From: Cavia porcellus
Lineage: Eukaryota > Chordata > Mammalia > Rodentia > Caviidae
Direction of reading: 5' to 3'
Assembly: GCF_034190915.1 (NCBI RefSeq)
Contig: NW_026947502.1
Location: forward strand, 37,292,785 to 37,356,784
DNA length: 64,000 bases
The notes below the pieces were generated by a model, which was not told where the DNA came from, did no database searches, and saw only the letters and a program-made list of their open reading frames with translations. This document shows, piece after piece, positions 32,500 to 44,400 of this stretch (the first letter of the stretch is position 1; the number at the start of each line of letters is the position of its first letter). Made by a program: the position numbers and the translations under genes.

Positions 32500-33654
32500 T
32501 TTCTCTGCCTCATTTCTGTTGAGCTCTTTTTCTGTCATTAGTTGTCAGTTTGTCTTCTTCATTTCACTTTCTGCTCCATTCATTGTGGCCTCTCTGTCAC
32601 TATTTCTGGAATCTTGGTATTTTTCTCTTTTAGAATGTCTTGCAGTATTCTCTGTAGAGTTGAATTGGTGGTTGAAAATTCCCCTAGTTCCTCTTTATCC
32701 TGGAAGCACCTTGTTTCTCCATAAATTTCTAGGGACAGTTGTGCAGGATATATCAATCTTGGCTGGAGGTTATGTCTTTCAAAGAGCTTGAATTATTTCG
32801 TCCCACGCTCTTCATGGTTTGATGGTTTGGGCCAGGAAGTCTGCTGTAATTCTGATGGGTGTTCCCTTGTAAGTGATCTGTTTCTTGTCTCTGATGGTTT
32901 TTAATATTCTGTTCTTATATTGGATTTATGGAATTTTGATTATTATATGCCTGGGTGTAGTTTTGTTTGGGTTGTAGGTGGCTGGGTCCTGTATGCCTCA
33001 TAGATCTGAGTATCTTTACCTTTTCTCATATTAGGGAAGTTCTCCTTGATTAATTTCTGTGAATAGCCTTTGCAGTTCATTTGTTTGTATCTCTGCATCT
33101 TCCTTTACATTCTTAATTCTTAAGTTATAGATCCTCTTATCATCTTCTAGCCTTTGTATTGTTACTGCTTGTTTCCTTGTTATTTTTAAGAAGTTTTCCC
33201 TTTCGTGCTCCCACATTACAAATGTGTCCTCCAGTTCAGATAATCTATCCTTAGTTTCTTTCAAGCTGTTATGCCAGCTTTCAATGGAGTTTTTAGTTTC
33301 CTGGTAATCTCTTTGAACCTGCTTCATGTATTCTATGTTTTCTCTATTTTCTCCATCAAACAATTATCCCCCTTTTTTCTGTTCTTCCATTCCACCATCT
33401 GTTTTTTCTTGGGAGGTGATTAGCATTTCTTTAACTATTCTACTTATATCTTGCTTTACTTGGTTAAATACTTCACTTTTGAACTCATCTATGAGGCCCT
33501 GGAGATATTGCTTTATTGGTGCCATGCCTGATATTGCATGTTTTCTGTCCTCATTCTTCTTTGCATTTACCTTTCCTGGATCAGTGTTCTCAGGATTGGG
33601 GACTGAGGACCCTTTCTTGTTGCTCCCTCTTCCCATACTTTTTGTTCCTTTCAT
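32500..33654 (-). pseudogene. L1 ORF1p, nearly open N-terminal half
   Basis: Frames 33,654-33,364 and 33,363-33,031 (minus) are in the same frame and separated by one TAA (33,364-33,366). Together they encode a basic, glycine-containing N-terminus, a coiled coil (MKQVQRDYQETKNSIESWHNSL..), and the start of the RRM (IYNLRIKNVKEDAEI). After 33,031 the frame shifts and the C-terminal RNA-binding domain is decayed to about 32,560. With one stop in about 200 codons this is among the better preserved ORF1 copies here. Confidence 0.75.
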
Positions 33655-34500
33655 ACAAGCGTATATAGGCGGCCCAGTTTCTTTCTTTGTTGTTTACAGT
33701 TTGTTTGAATGGTGCTGGCTAGATGTTCCCACCCACTGCAGTGTACTAGGGAGACACAGTGTACTGGGCAGCCTATGCTGGGCCTATCCCTCCAGGTCAG
33801 TCAACATGGTGAAGGCTTCACTGCATTAGGGTGCACTGCCAGGTGCAGCGACCTGGTTTGGGCTAGCCTACTGGGTCTTAGTCCATGGCATCACCCAGCT
33901 CAAGTGCTCCCCACCAATCCTGCTTGAGAGGGGAATATGTGATTGAAGTCACTGCAGTGTCCTTTTCTGGCTAGTCTGCCCAGTCTCAGAATGTCCTCTG
34001 TTGAGCCTCCTAGTCTATGGAAGGGTCCCTGTTCCTCTCACTCACCGCAGGTCGAGGCAGGGCTCCCCACCAGCTCTGCTCTCAATTCGGTTCACAGATT
34101 TTTGCTCTTAGAGTTTCGCGTCTCTATCCTTGCTATGCCGATTCAGATGCAGCAGCAGCAGTAGGAAATTCAAGCCGTGGTTTCCAGAGGCGCGGGTTCC
34201 AGCTTCAGTGCTGAGACTTTAGTTGTTCTAGTTGTAGCACTGGGATTGCATTTCCAGTTGGTTTCTCTCAGCTTAGTTCATTCCTGGGTCAGCAGGATAT
34301 ATCTCTCTCTGCTTAGGACTCCCCACATTGCACCATTCCTGGTATCTAACCTGGCTATCTCAGAGAGCCTCCATAGCTGTTGTTATCTATCCACCATGTT
34401 CTCCCAGAAGTTTTCCATTTTTAGATCATACAGTTAACGTCCTGGTTCTAAATCTTCTCCTCATCCAACACCTGATCCTCAAAGTCTGCCATCTTGGGCT
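33655..34500 (-). promoter_or_regulatory. L1 5'UTR of half-L1 no. 3
   Basis: GC-richer region upstream of ORF1 ending in an L1-like 5' start (inverted 'gtctgccatcttgggctgc'). The plus-strand frame 33,326-33,829 (167 codons) is antisense to ORF1 and this UTR and has no domain; it is a by-product. Confidence 0.55.
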
Positions 34501-35381
34501 GCTCTCTGTTTCTTAAATTCTATTTCTATTTTATTTCCATATCTACCTTTTGCTGTTGAATGGTGAGTCTTGCTTTCCCTGTCTTCTTGCTAGAGGTGGT
34601 CAGTCAATATGTAGAGTCTCTTCATTCAGAGTCTCTTAGTGTTTGTGCCCTTTAGAGCAATCCTAGTAGCTGCTGTCTCTGACTAGTTTTATAGGATGTG
34701 GGCTAATGAGGTTTCCTCCTTACTTCAGAGACCCCTCTGTTAATATTCCCCAAGATGTGGCAACCATCCAAGCCAAGATCTATTCCTGATCATGTTGGTA
34801 GGTAAGGAAGACAGAAATCACTTGGTTCTATGTTAAAAGTAGCAGTCATGGGGACCAAACAGTTTTCTGGGCTTAATGTCAACACTTTTATACCCAGAAT
34901 CCTCAGGAAACCACATGTGATGGGCCTGGTTTCTCACCACAGAGGGTGGGACCAGCATGTCCTTTGCAACTGGAGCTTGCCAATATGTAAACTGCCCATA
35001 TGGTCTCTGACTAGCCCACTCCTTCTCTTAACTGTCTTATGTGGCAATGTTCCACCCAGTCACTGTGGTAAGGTAATTCTAGAAACCCTGTGACTTGTGA
35101 TTTCTAGACCAGCTCCATCTTTGGACACTGCAGTGAATTTCGTCTTCCACACTAGCTTCCCATGAGGTGAGTCATTTTCATTGTGAGACAACATAGCATA
35201 TTTGCAGGTTACAATAACCATGGGGTATTCTTGGATCTAGCACTGCCAGTTCATTGTTTCTCTCTGAGGTTTTCAAATTTTTCCTAGCTTATATTGTGTT
35301 TTCAGAGACAGGATCTCTCTGGGGAGCTGGATTAGTATTGCAGGGGTCTTCTTTCTCTTTGCTTCACTTTCAGCATCTTCC

Positions 35382-35422
<41 letters not shown>

Positions 35423-35552
35423 TTTCTAATGTTCCTACAGCTCAATCATAATTCCTGGAGTTCTGCTTTAATAAGTTGCTGTTTTCCCAGTATCTCAGTT
35501 CCAGGTCCCCAAGAGGCTTTATTTTGTTACTGGCTTTTACTTCTCCATTTTT
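34501..35552. other. No gene recognised; contains (GT)n
   Basis: Anonymous sequence with a (GT)19 microsatellite at 35,383-35,420. The plus-strand frame 34,830-35,093 has no recognisable motif. Confidence 0.4.
35383..35421 (+). repeat. (GT)n microsatellite
   Basis: Nineteen uninterrupted GT dinucleotides followed by G. Likely length-polymorphic. Confidence 0.95.
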
Positions 35553-35566
35553 CCCTTTTGTGTTTT

Positions 35567-36840
35567 TTTTTTTAATTTTATTTAAAAGGAAAAAGAGAAA
35601 AAAACAAAAGAAAACAAAGCAGTGTAAGGGTACAAGTAATACAGAACTACAAAAAAAAAAAAAAAAAAACCAGTAAGAAATCACCGGTTAATAGATTACA
35701 TATTATCATCTTAGAGATAGTTGCTCAAATCACATTATCAAAGCATACAAAGTAGACACTCAAACAGTGAGACTGCAAACAGTTGTGTTCAATGATCCAA
35801 CCAAAAACATTAATATGGTCAGCTATTTAACACCCCTAAACACTCTTGCTGTTGTATCATTTAGAACTCTTTTTTTCTCTCTTTTTTACAAATGAAATTT
35901 ACACATTTTGGGTTTTATTACTCCTTAGTTCTTATTACTTTTGGGGGGGGGATAAAGTCAAATATGGCAAAACAAAGCTGTCAGTCAAACCAAGGATAGA
36001 CATAGCACATGATGTAAAACAGAGTACAAGATTATCAACAGTGGTTATCAACAATGCCTCTTGTTTCCTTAAAAAGAATTGTCTATCTCATTATATATTA
36101 TAAAGTTGAACAAAACAGTAGAGAACAAGACCAATAAAACTTAAGCATTGTAAACATTACAGGACTTCCAAAGGAGACAATAGTCAAACCAGAATGGGCA
36201 TCTTAGTGAATCTTATTGCCTTCAAAGTAGTTGCCTATACCCTCAAAATTGATACTATCATACAGAATGGAACAGAGTCTAATCAGTCAAAACAAGATAG
36301 TGGGAGTATTACAGGACTTCAAAACAAGTTAATAGGAAATCAAAAAAGTTACTATTATATACCATGCTGATTTTTTAAATTTTTCCCCTTAATTAAAAAA
36401 ACATAAAAAATAACTAAATAATTTTTTAATGAATAAGGCAGAGATTGAGATAAAACAGGACATAACAATATAAAAATAAAGGTCAAAGCATGACTGTTTC
36501 AGCAACCTAGTGGTTCACCACCAAATAACCTGACTTAATAGTAGTTACCATAGTGTCTGTCTTTTTCCTTGAAATATTTGAATAAAACTTCATATACTAT
36601 AGCTTCAAGTATTTCCATATCAAGAAGCCCAGAATAAAGCCTTTCCAATTAATAAGTGAAAACTTTATAAGGCTTCAAGGCCACATAATGGGGAATCATG
36701 ATTACCACATATTTTTATATATTTGAATCATTACTTACATTAGGGAAACTATTCGGTATTCATGCATGCGAGATTGATTTATTTCACTTATGAGTATGGT
36801 CTCAAGCTGTGCCCATTTATTGATAAATATCTCAATGTGA
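35567..36840 (-). repeat. 3'UTR of full-length L1
   Basis: T-rich in sense, with repeat anchors near 36,065 and 36,217 ('cct.aaaaagaattgtctat', 'ccttcaaagtagttgcctat'), about 150 apart. Contains an A18 run (35,651-35,668) and a G9 run (35,943-35,951) on the plus strand. The A-rich tail is at the left edge. Confidence 0.75.
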
Positions 36841-36847
36841 TCCTTCT

Positions 36848-39800
36848 TTATAGCGGAATAAAACTCCATTGTATAGAAATACCATGACTTTTTATCCATT
36901 CCTCAATTGATGGACACTTGGGTTGTTTCCAAGATCTGGTGATTACAAATTGTGCTGCTATAAACATAGGTGCACATATATCACTGTGGCATGATGCTTT
37001 CAGTTCTGGGAATATGCCTAGAAGTGGAATAGCTGGAATAAATGGGACTTCCAATCCCGGCTTTTTGAGAAATCTCCAGACTGACCTCCACAATGTTGCA
37101 CCGGTCTACACTCCCACCAACAGTGTAGGAGAGTTCCTTTTTCCCCACAGCCTCTCCAGCATTTGTTGTTGTTGGCTTTCTTGATCCTGACCATTCTTTC
37201 AGGAATGAGATGGTATCTCAGTGTGGTTTTAATTTGCATTTCTCTAATGACTAATGATGATGAACATTTTTTCATGTATTTTATTTGCCATTTGCATTTC
37301 TTCATCTGAGAAGTGCGTATTCAGATGCCCATTTTTGGATTGGATCTTTGAATTTTGGGGCTCTGAGTTTTTTAATTCTTTATATGTTTTAGACAAGAGT
37401 CCCTTGTCTGAGAGAGAGTTCACTAAAATCTTTTCCCAGTTTGTGGGTTTTCTTTTCACTATGCTGGAGATTTCTTTTGACATGCAGAAACTTTTTAATA
37501 AGAAGTGGTCCCAGCCATTGATTCTGGGAAGTATTTCCTGTGCGGTTTGAGTCCTGTTCATGAATTCTCTACCTACTCCTATGTCTCCAAGGTTTCTACC
37601 CAATTTGTCTTCCAATAGATTTAGTGTTTCTGTTTTAATATTCAGATCTTTGACCCATTTAGATTTTAATTTAGTACATGGTGATAGACATGGGTTTAGC
37701 TTTAGTTTTCGGCAAATGGAGAGCCAGTTTTTCCAGCACCATTTATTAAAGAGACTGTCGTTCTTCCAGTGAACCTGCTTGGCTCCTTTATCAAAGATAA
37801 GGTGGTTGAGTGTGTTTGTAGTTGTGGTTGTATCTTCTAATCTATTCCATTGATCTTCGGCTCTGTTTTGATTCCAATACATGTTGATTTTACTACTGTT
37901 GCTTTGTACTATAACTTCAAGTCAGGGATTGTGATGCCTCCGCTTTGTCTTTGCTGCTTAGAATTGCCTTTGCTATTCTAGGTCTCTTCTGGTTCCAGAT
38001 GAAATTTAGGAGTGATTTCTCTAGATCTATAAGGTATGTTGATGGTATTTTTATTGGGATTGCATTGAATCTGTATAACAGTTTTGGGAGAATGGCCATT
38101 TTTACAATGTTTGTTCTTCCTATCCATGAGCAAGGGATGTCCTTCCATTTTCTGAGATCATCTTCAATTTGTTTTTTCAGTGTATTATAATTTTCACTGT
38201 ATAAATCTTTCACTTCTTTTGTAAGAGTAATTCCTAAATATTTCATTTTTTTGCTTGCTAATGTGAAGAGTGTAGTTTCTCTTATTTCCCTCTCTGTGAC
38301 TTTGTTGTTCATGTATAGGAATGCTATTGATTTCTAGTATTGATTTTGTATCCAGCCACATTACTGAATCCATTTATTGTATCTAAGAGTCTTTCAATGG
38401 AGTTTAGGGGGTCTTCTATGTAGAGTATCATGTCATCTGCAAACAATGATAATTTAACTTGTTCTTTTCCTATCTTTACCCCTTTTATTTCTCTCACTTG
38501 CCTAATTGCTCTGGTTAGTACTTCCAGTACTATATTAAATAGGAGTGGTTATAAAGGACATCCTTGTCTTGTGCCTGATTTTAAAGTAAAGGCTTTCAAT
38601 TTTTGGCCATTTAGTAGGATGCTGGCTGTTGGTTTGTCATAAATGGCCTTTATTATATTGAGGTAAAGACCATCTATTCCAATTTTCTGTAAAGTTCTTA
38701 TCATGAATAAATGTTGGACCTTATCGAAGGCTTTTTCCACATCTATAGAAATGATCATGTGATTCTTACTTTTGGCTTTATTGATATGGTGGATTACATT
38801 TATTGATTTACGTATGTTGAACCATCCTTGCATTACTGGGATGAATCCCACTTGGTCATGGTGTATAATCTTCTTGATGATTTGATGCATCCTATTTGCC
38901 AATATTTTATTGAGGATTTTTGCATCTGTGTTCATTAGGGAGATCGGTCTATAGTTCTGTTTTTTAGTTGGGTCTTTCTCAGGTTTTGGTACTAGAGTAA
39001 TATTTGCTCCCATGAATGACTTAGGAAGGATTGCTTCCCTTTTGATTTCATTGAAGAGTTTGAGGAGTGTCGGCATTAGGTCTTCTTTGTATTTCTTGTA
39101 GAGTTCTGCAGTGAATCCATCTGGGCCTGGGCTCTTCTTTGTAGGTAAGGACTTAATTACATTTTCAATTTCATTAACAGAGATTGGGTTATTCAACAGT
39201 TTTACATCCTCTTGATCTAGCTTTGGTACTTCATATGTTTCTAAGAATCTGTCTATTTCTTCTGTGTTATCAAACTTTTGAGAGTAGAGGTTTTTGAAAT
39301 AGGTGTTGATGATCTTCTGTATTTCTATTGGGTCTGTAGTGATTTCACCTTTTTCATTTCTTATTGCATGAACTTGAGCTTTTTCTTCCCTTTTTTAAAT
39401 AAGGTTGGCTAGGGGTTTATCAATTTTATTTATTCTTTCAAAGAACCAACTCTTTGATTCGTTGATTCTTTGGATTGTTTTCTTAGTCTCTATTGCATTG
39501 ATTTCTGCTCTGATTTTTATAATTTCCTCTCTTCTTTTGGCTTTGGGCTTGACTTGCTCTTCTTTTTCTAGCTGTTTGAGGTGTAGCATCAAGTTATTTA
39601 TTTGTATTCGTTCTGTTTTCCTGCTGTGGGAACTCAGTGCAATAAATTTTCCTCTGAGGACAGCTTTCATTGCATCCCACAGATTCCGGTAAGTTGTATC
39701 TGAATTTTCATTTTCTTTTAGGTATTGTTTAATTTCTTCTTTAATTTCTTCTGTGACCCACTGATTACTCAAGAGTGTGTTATTCAGTTTCCATGTGTTT

Positions 39801-40561
39801 GCGAGGTTTTTGCAGTATCTTTTATCATTAATTTCTAATTTCAGAGCGCTATGATCCGATAACATGCAAGGGATGATTTCAACTCTTTTGCATTTGTTTA
39901 AATATGTTCTGTGAGCTAATATATGGTCTATTTTAGAGAATGACCCATGTACTGCTGAGAAGAATGTGTATTCTGATGTTGTTGGGTGGAACATTCTGTA
40001 TATGTCTATCAAATCCATTTGTTCGCAGGTGTGATTCAGTTCTGTTATTTCTTTGCTCATTTTCTGTCTCGTTGATCTGTCCCTTGGTGTCAATGGTGTA
40101 TTGAGGTCCCCTGTTACAATTGTGTTACTGATAATTTGAGTTTTCATTTCTGTTAATAGTTGTTTTATATAACTGGGTGCTCTGGAGCTTGGAGCATATA
40201 TATTTAAGATAGTTATCTCTTCCTCTTGGAATTTCCCCCTTACAGGTATGTAGTGACCTTCTTTGTCCTTTATGGTCATTGTTGGTTTAAAGTTCACGTT
40301 GTCTGCAAACAGAATGGCTACTCCTGCCTTTTTTTGGATTCCTGCTGCATGAAGTATTGTTTTCCATCCTTTGACTTTCAGTCTGTGAGTATCCTTCTGG
40401 GTTAGATGGGTTTCCTGTAAACAGCATATGGTTGGATTTTGTTTCTTGATCCATTCTGCTAGTCTGTTTCTTTTGATTAGTGCATTGAGACCATTTACAT
40501 TAATGGTTATTACTGTTAAATGCTGGTTTATTGTTGACATGTTATCTCTCTGCTGTTGCAT
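36848..40561 (-). pseudogene. L1 ORF2p (endonuclease-reverse transcriptase), broken
   Basis: ORF2p nicks DNA and primes reverse transcription of L1 RNA. The N-terminal frame 40,561-39,395 (388 codons) holds a complete APE-type endonuclease: QETHLT (catalytic Glu), TGDLNTPL (Asp/Asn), and MLSDHSAL (SDH) near its end. Frames 39,196-38,549 and 38,312-37,917 cover RT, but the FADD active-site segment at about 38,431-38,442 lies in a gap between frames. 37,882-37,244 and 37,305-37,018 hold the C-terminal part, with the cysteine cluster C-x3-C-x7-H-x4-C ([18 protein letters not shown]). Usual length is ~1,275 residues, which the span fits. At least four frameshifts or stops inactivate it. Confidence 0.92.
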
Positions 40562-40580
40562 CTTTATCTTTCTGTTCTGT

Positions 40581-41640
40581 TTAATTATCTGCTTTGCTTA
40601 GTGGTTTTTTCCTTTGTGTATCTAAACTGTCTTTCAATATTTTTTGCAGGGTTGGTTTGGTGTTCATGAAGTTCTTCAGCTGTTCTTTGTCATGGAAGTA
40701 TCGTATTGCACCATCTATTTTGAATGATAGTTTTGCAGGATTTATCAGTCTTGGTTGGAAATCATTTTGCTTTAGGATCTGGAATACTTCACTCCATGCT
40801 CTTCTTGACTTTATCGTTTGTGCTGAGAAGTCTGCTGTGATTCTGATAGGTTTTCCTTTATAAGTGATTTGTCTTTTCTCTCTGACAGCTTTTAATAATC
40901 TATTCTTGTGTTGGATTTCTGGGATGGTGACTATTATATGTCTGGGTGTAGTTTTATTTTGGTTATGACTGTTTGGAGTTCTATATGCTTCACTGATCCT
41001 GATGTCAGTTTCTGATCTCATGCTTGGGAAATTTTCAGCTATTACTTCTCTAAATATCCTCCTGACATCCTTCATGTTGTCTCCCTCTCTTTCATTAATC
41101 CCTATCATTCTTATGTTATTCTTCTTTGCATCGTCTTGCAGTTGTTGAATTGTTGTTTCCTGGTTCCTTGTTATTTTCAAAAGATCTTTCCTTTCCTGTT
41201 CACTAGCTGCAATCCTGTCTTCAAGGTCTGAAATTCTATCTTCACTTTCATTAAGGCAGTTTTTACAACTTTCAGTGGAGTTTTTTATTTCCTGTATATC
41301 TCTGTGCATCTGCATTATGTATTCTGTTTGTTTCTTATATTGCTTGTCTAGGGATTCTATCTTTTTGTTTAGTGCTTCCAATTTTTTAATCTGTGTTTTC
41401 TTTAGATATATTCAGAATCTCTTTCATTTTTTTATCATTTCATCTTTTACCTGGGAGATTATTTCGAGTTTGAATTTCTTTAAAGCTTCCTGGAGTTGCT
41501 TATTAATTTCAGTAGCTATTGTGTCCGATATTTGAGGTGAATGGCATATATTTTCTTCTATATACATTGCTCCTAGGGTTTCTTAATATGGGCTGGAGGT
41601 TTGAGGTTGTAATTTGGTCTTTCGTTTTGTCATTTTCCTG
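40581..41640 (-). pseudogene. L1 ORF1p, N-terminus frameshifted
   Basis: Frame 41,381-40,581 (266 codons) contains the coiled coil (residues ~1-100: YKKQTEYIMQMHRDIQEIKN.., LEDRIAASEQERKDLLK), RRM (RMIGINEREGDN) and C-terminal domain (RLINPAKLSFKIDGAIRYFH, PTLQKILKDSL). The missing N-terminal part is encoded in another frame at about 41,535-41,420 (TIATEINKQLQEALKKFK). ORF1p is an RNA-binding trimer of about 340-370 residues. The break near 41,400 is the only obvious defect. Confidence 0.88.
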
Positions 41641-42140
41641 TATTTCTGTGTTTCAAGTGTTATTTGAAAGCTTCCTCAGGGTCTGTTGCAAACCCCTTCT
41701 ATGTTTGCAGCTCCTGAGACTCTGGCACCCTGTCACCCCAAGCCTCTGGGCCTGCTAAACCAATGGCCCTCCTCTGCCTGTTCGGAACTCTGCAGTTCCA
41801 GATAAGCTGGGCCTCAGGGACACTGTGTGCCCACCTGCCCTTTGGAAGCTCCACAGCTCTCAAAGTGCAGCTGGGGTGTGGAGGCGGATGTAGCCGCCTC
41901 AAACACGCCTCTCCACTTCACTGCACCTGGAAGCCTGGAAGGTCCCAAACAGTCTGGGCTTTGGGCAGAGTGTGCTGAGCACTCACCACTGGCCGTGGTG
42001 CCTCTGGAACCTGCGATCCTCCCCTGCTTGCTGAGATATCCGCAGTCCTCCAGACACACGGGGAGGCTGATGCAGGCACCCCAGATCCGCCCTGCCCCTC
42101 CTCTGCACACCGATGGTGAGGTGCGGGAGTCCCAAACAGC
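41641..42140 (-). promoter_or_regulatory. L1 5'UTR (single, GC-rich)
   Basis: CpG-containing region with no obvious tandem monomers, unlike the 5'UTRs of L1-B and L1-C. Plus-strand frames here (41,763-41,978 and 41,827-42,156) are antisense to the promoter; they run past the L1 5' end and resemble no known protein. Confidence 0.7.
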
Positions 42141-42274
42141 CCCTTTTGTGTTTTGATTTGATTCTTGCTAAATTGTCCTGGCTGACCTTGAATTTGTGAT
42201 GCTTATGTCTCAGTCTCTCAGGAAGCTGAGAATATAGGCACATACCACATGGCTGAGGCTTGCTTTTTACCCTG

Positions 42275-42640
42275 TTGTTTTACATTTCTCACTGCTGTGA
42301 CAAGATCCCCATACTTACAGTTTAGAGGAGAAGTTTGTTTATTCATTCATTTATTTATTTATTTGTGTCTCTGTGTGTGTGTGGTACCAGGGATTAAACT
42401 CATGACCTCACACTTGCCAGGCATGTTCTTATGCCACTGAGCTAAATGCTGAGCCCGAGAAGTTTATTTTTACTCAAGATTTTTAGAGGATTCAGTCCCT
42501 AGTCAGCTGGCTCCAATGCAGGAAAGGTATGGCAGAAGGGCCCAGTGGGAGAAAGTTGCCATATGAGCAGCAAGCAAGCTCAGTTTGGTAACCAGCACCA
42601 CGCACAGGCCACCACTGGACTGGAATGGACAGACCCCAGC
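42275..42640 (-). mobile_element. MaLR-like LTR remnant interrupted by a SINE
   Basis: The plus strand reads '..ctgctgtgacaagatcc', 'ttagaggagaagtttg', then after the SINE 'agaagtttatttttactcaag', 'tagaggattcagtccctagtcagctggctcc', 'atggcagaaggg'. This parallels the inverted LTR at 14,023. Ends are not defined and it is old. The SINE at 42,387 sits in the T-rich part. Confidence 0.5.
42387..42457 (-). mobile_element. ID-type SINE
   Basis: Minus-strand body: 'gggctcagcatttagctcag..ggcataag', 'gagtttaatccctggtacca', with a (CA)n-rich tail (GT-rich on plus at 42,370-42,386). The flanks 'agaagtttgttta' and 'agaagtttatttt' suggest a degenerate target duplication inside the LTR remnant. Confidence 0.75.
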
Positions 42641-43929
42641 CTCTCTCTATGAGTCAGCACAATTCACAGACCAGGGGCAAAGAGAACAAGGCCACACCAG
42701 CAAGCAAGCCCAGACTGAGAGAGGCCAACCGATCTCATAACACAGAACAGCTGCAGGATGGCTCCATCAAGCACCTCTAGTGTCAGGGTGACTTAGAAAC
42801 AGTTCAGATTGGCAGAAGGTCAAGGGGCTGAGTTCAAACCAGCAGAGAACTGAGTTCAAGATAGCAAGAGACAGAGTGTTGCAGGCAGAACAAATTGCAG
42901 TCCAGGCTCACAGCCAGAAACAAGCCTGAAATTCAATGGAAATAAAAATGCAGGTTTTGGGGGATTTTCTACTACCCCATTGTAAGTCTATGGCTGACTT
43001 GTGGGGATTAACCAACATGGACCTGAGCTCTGTCTGCCTATTCTGTCTACCAGTGACAGCAGAGACATGCCTTGAAGCAGACATTTTCTCTTCTTTCTCT
43101 TCCTCTTCCTCTTCTTCTTCCTCTCTTTCTCTCTCTCGTTAGGCACTTGTCACAGTGGCTTCTTGACATGTACTCAACTGTGCTTGTCATCGGAGGAGCT
43201 CAGGTCCTCCGTGTTGCTGAGGATGGCTGTGGTGCCTTTCAGGACAGCCCTGGTCTTTGTTGTGTGACTTCTTGGCTCCAGCATAGAACCCTCATCCTAC
43301 CAGCACATTTCCTTCACCATGTTAGCATGGACTTTCTGGCTTCCACCACTGACCTTTGGGCCTTCTTGGCATGGATCCATAAAAGAGATTGTTATAAGTC
43401 CTTCTTGTGAGCTCTGGATCTCCAGTTGGACTCGTGGGAGGCATTGTCATGAGCTCTAGGTTTTTATCTGGGCTCATGTGGGACATTGCTGTGGGATTTA
43501 GGCTCTTGACTAAATATTTATGTCTCTGGCATTGCGGATAGGTCTTCTGCATTTTCTTGTGTTAACTCCCGGTGACCATTATAAAAATAATGTTATAAAT
43601 TCCATGTCCTGATTCTAATTGTTCTCTGAACAACCTCTAACTACAACACTGGTATACCAATGCTGAGATTGCCATAAGGTTACAAGCAGTATTATAGGCC
43701 AATACCAAAGAAACAAGAGCTAGGCCAAATATGCATCTACTTTTCATCCCCCTACAAATTGGAGAGGTGGGATCTTGCATCAGGCTCAAACTCAAAGGTC
43801 AACTATATCTGGAAAACATCTCTGAGAAAGAATAATTTCCTAAGGGTTCTAGACATCAGCAATAGAACTACATGCCTTAAACAATTCATAGGCATAAACA
43901 CAAAAATTAAGCTTAAAAAAATAGAAAAT
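42641..43929. other. No gene recognised; pyrimidine tract
   Basis: Anonymous sequence with a (TC/TTC)n pyrimidine tract at 43,086-43,139. It may include the eroded 5'UTR of L1-A on its right side. Confidence 0.4.
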
Positions 43930-44356
43930 GTGAAGACAGTTAAACAAAATGAAACCCCACTTTAGCTCACAAAGGCAAACCCAAGGAAGAATAAGGTGAA
44001 ACTTGCCAGGACTCTCTGAAATAGTAACAACAAAAATAACAAAACAGATGAACAAGACTCTAGAAAAAGCCAAACAAACAATCTTTCAGATAGCTGTAGA
44101 GATGGTAGCCATATTGAAATTCATGGTTAGTGACTCTAGATTACCTGAAGGTTAAAAAAATAAGGCATCTTAAGAAAATGATAGACACCATGAATGCCCA
44201 ACATTGCAAAGAAATGGAATCCATGAATCAGATACTAGGAAATTAAAGGTTCTACTGGAAGCATATGCAGTAGAATGAGGACTGTAAAGAAAGAATATCA
44301 GATCTCAAGACAAGAATGTGGCTAGCAGTAAGGAAAATTAGAGACCACATACACAC

Positions 44357-44400
<44 letters not shown>

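Larger units (their letters stand above)
31243..34500 (-). mobile_element. Half-L1 no. 3 (no ORF2)
   Basis: Minus-strand element: 5' end near 34,497 ('cccaagatggcagactttgagg' in sense), 5'UTR (to 33,655), ORF1 (33,654-32,500), then directly the tandem-repeat 3'UTR (32,495-31,243) ending in an A-rich tail (poly-T/A at 31,243). No endonuclease or RT sequence lies between ORF1 and 3'UTR. This is the HAL1 (half-L1) layout. A possible weak target duplication 'tattttRtttcc' is at 31,231-31,242 and 34,527-34,538. ORF1 is closest to that of L1-C at 58 kb. Confidence 0.75.
35567..42140 (-). mobile_element. Full-length L1, mutated
   Basis: 6,574 bp, minus strand, bounded by a perfect 14-bp duplication 'cccttttgtgtttt' (35,553-35,566 and 42,141-42,154). 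Order in sense: 5'UTR (42,140-41,640), ORF1 (about 41,560-40,581), ORF2 (40,561-36,848), 3'UTR with ~150-bp repeats (36,840-35,567), A-rich tail. ORF2 is full length but broken into five frames, so the copy is not active. It is the best reference in the window for judging what the half-L1s have lost. Confidence 0.92.

Noticed and set aside
32342..32791. 149-codon plus-strand frame resembling a membrane protein
   Set aside because: Antisense to the ORF1 C-terminal part and 3'UTR of half-L1 no. 3.
33326..33829. 167-codon plus-strand frame with hydrophobic segments
   Set aside because: Exactly antisense to L1 ORF1 and its 5'UTR; the hydrophobicity is the complement of Lys/Glu-rich coiled coil codons.
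41827..42156. 109-codon frame antisense to an L1 promoter, as primate ORF0 would be
   Set aside because: Runs beyond the L1 5' end and resembles nothing known; position alone is not enough.
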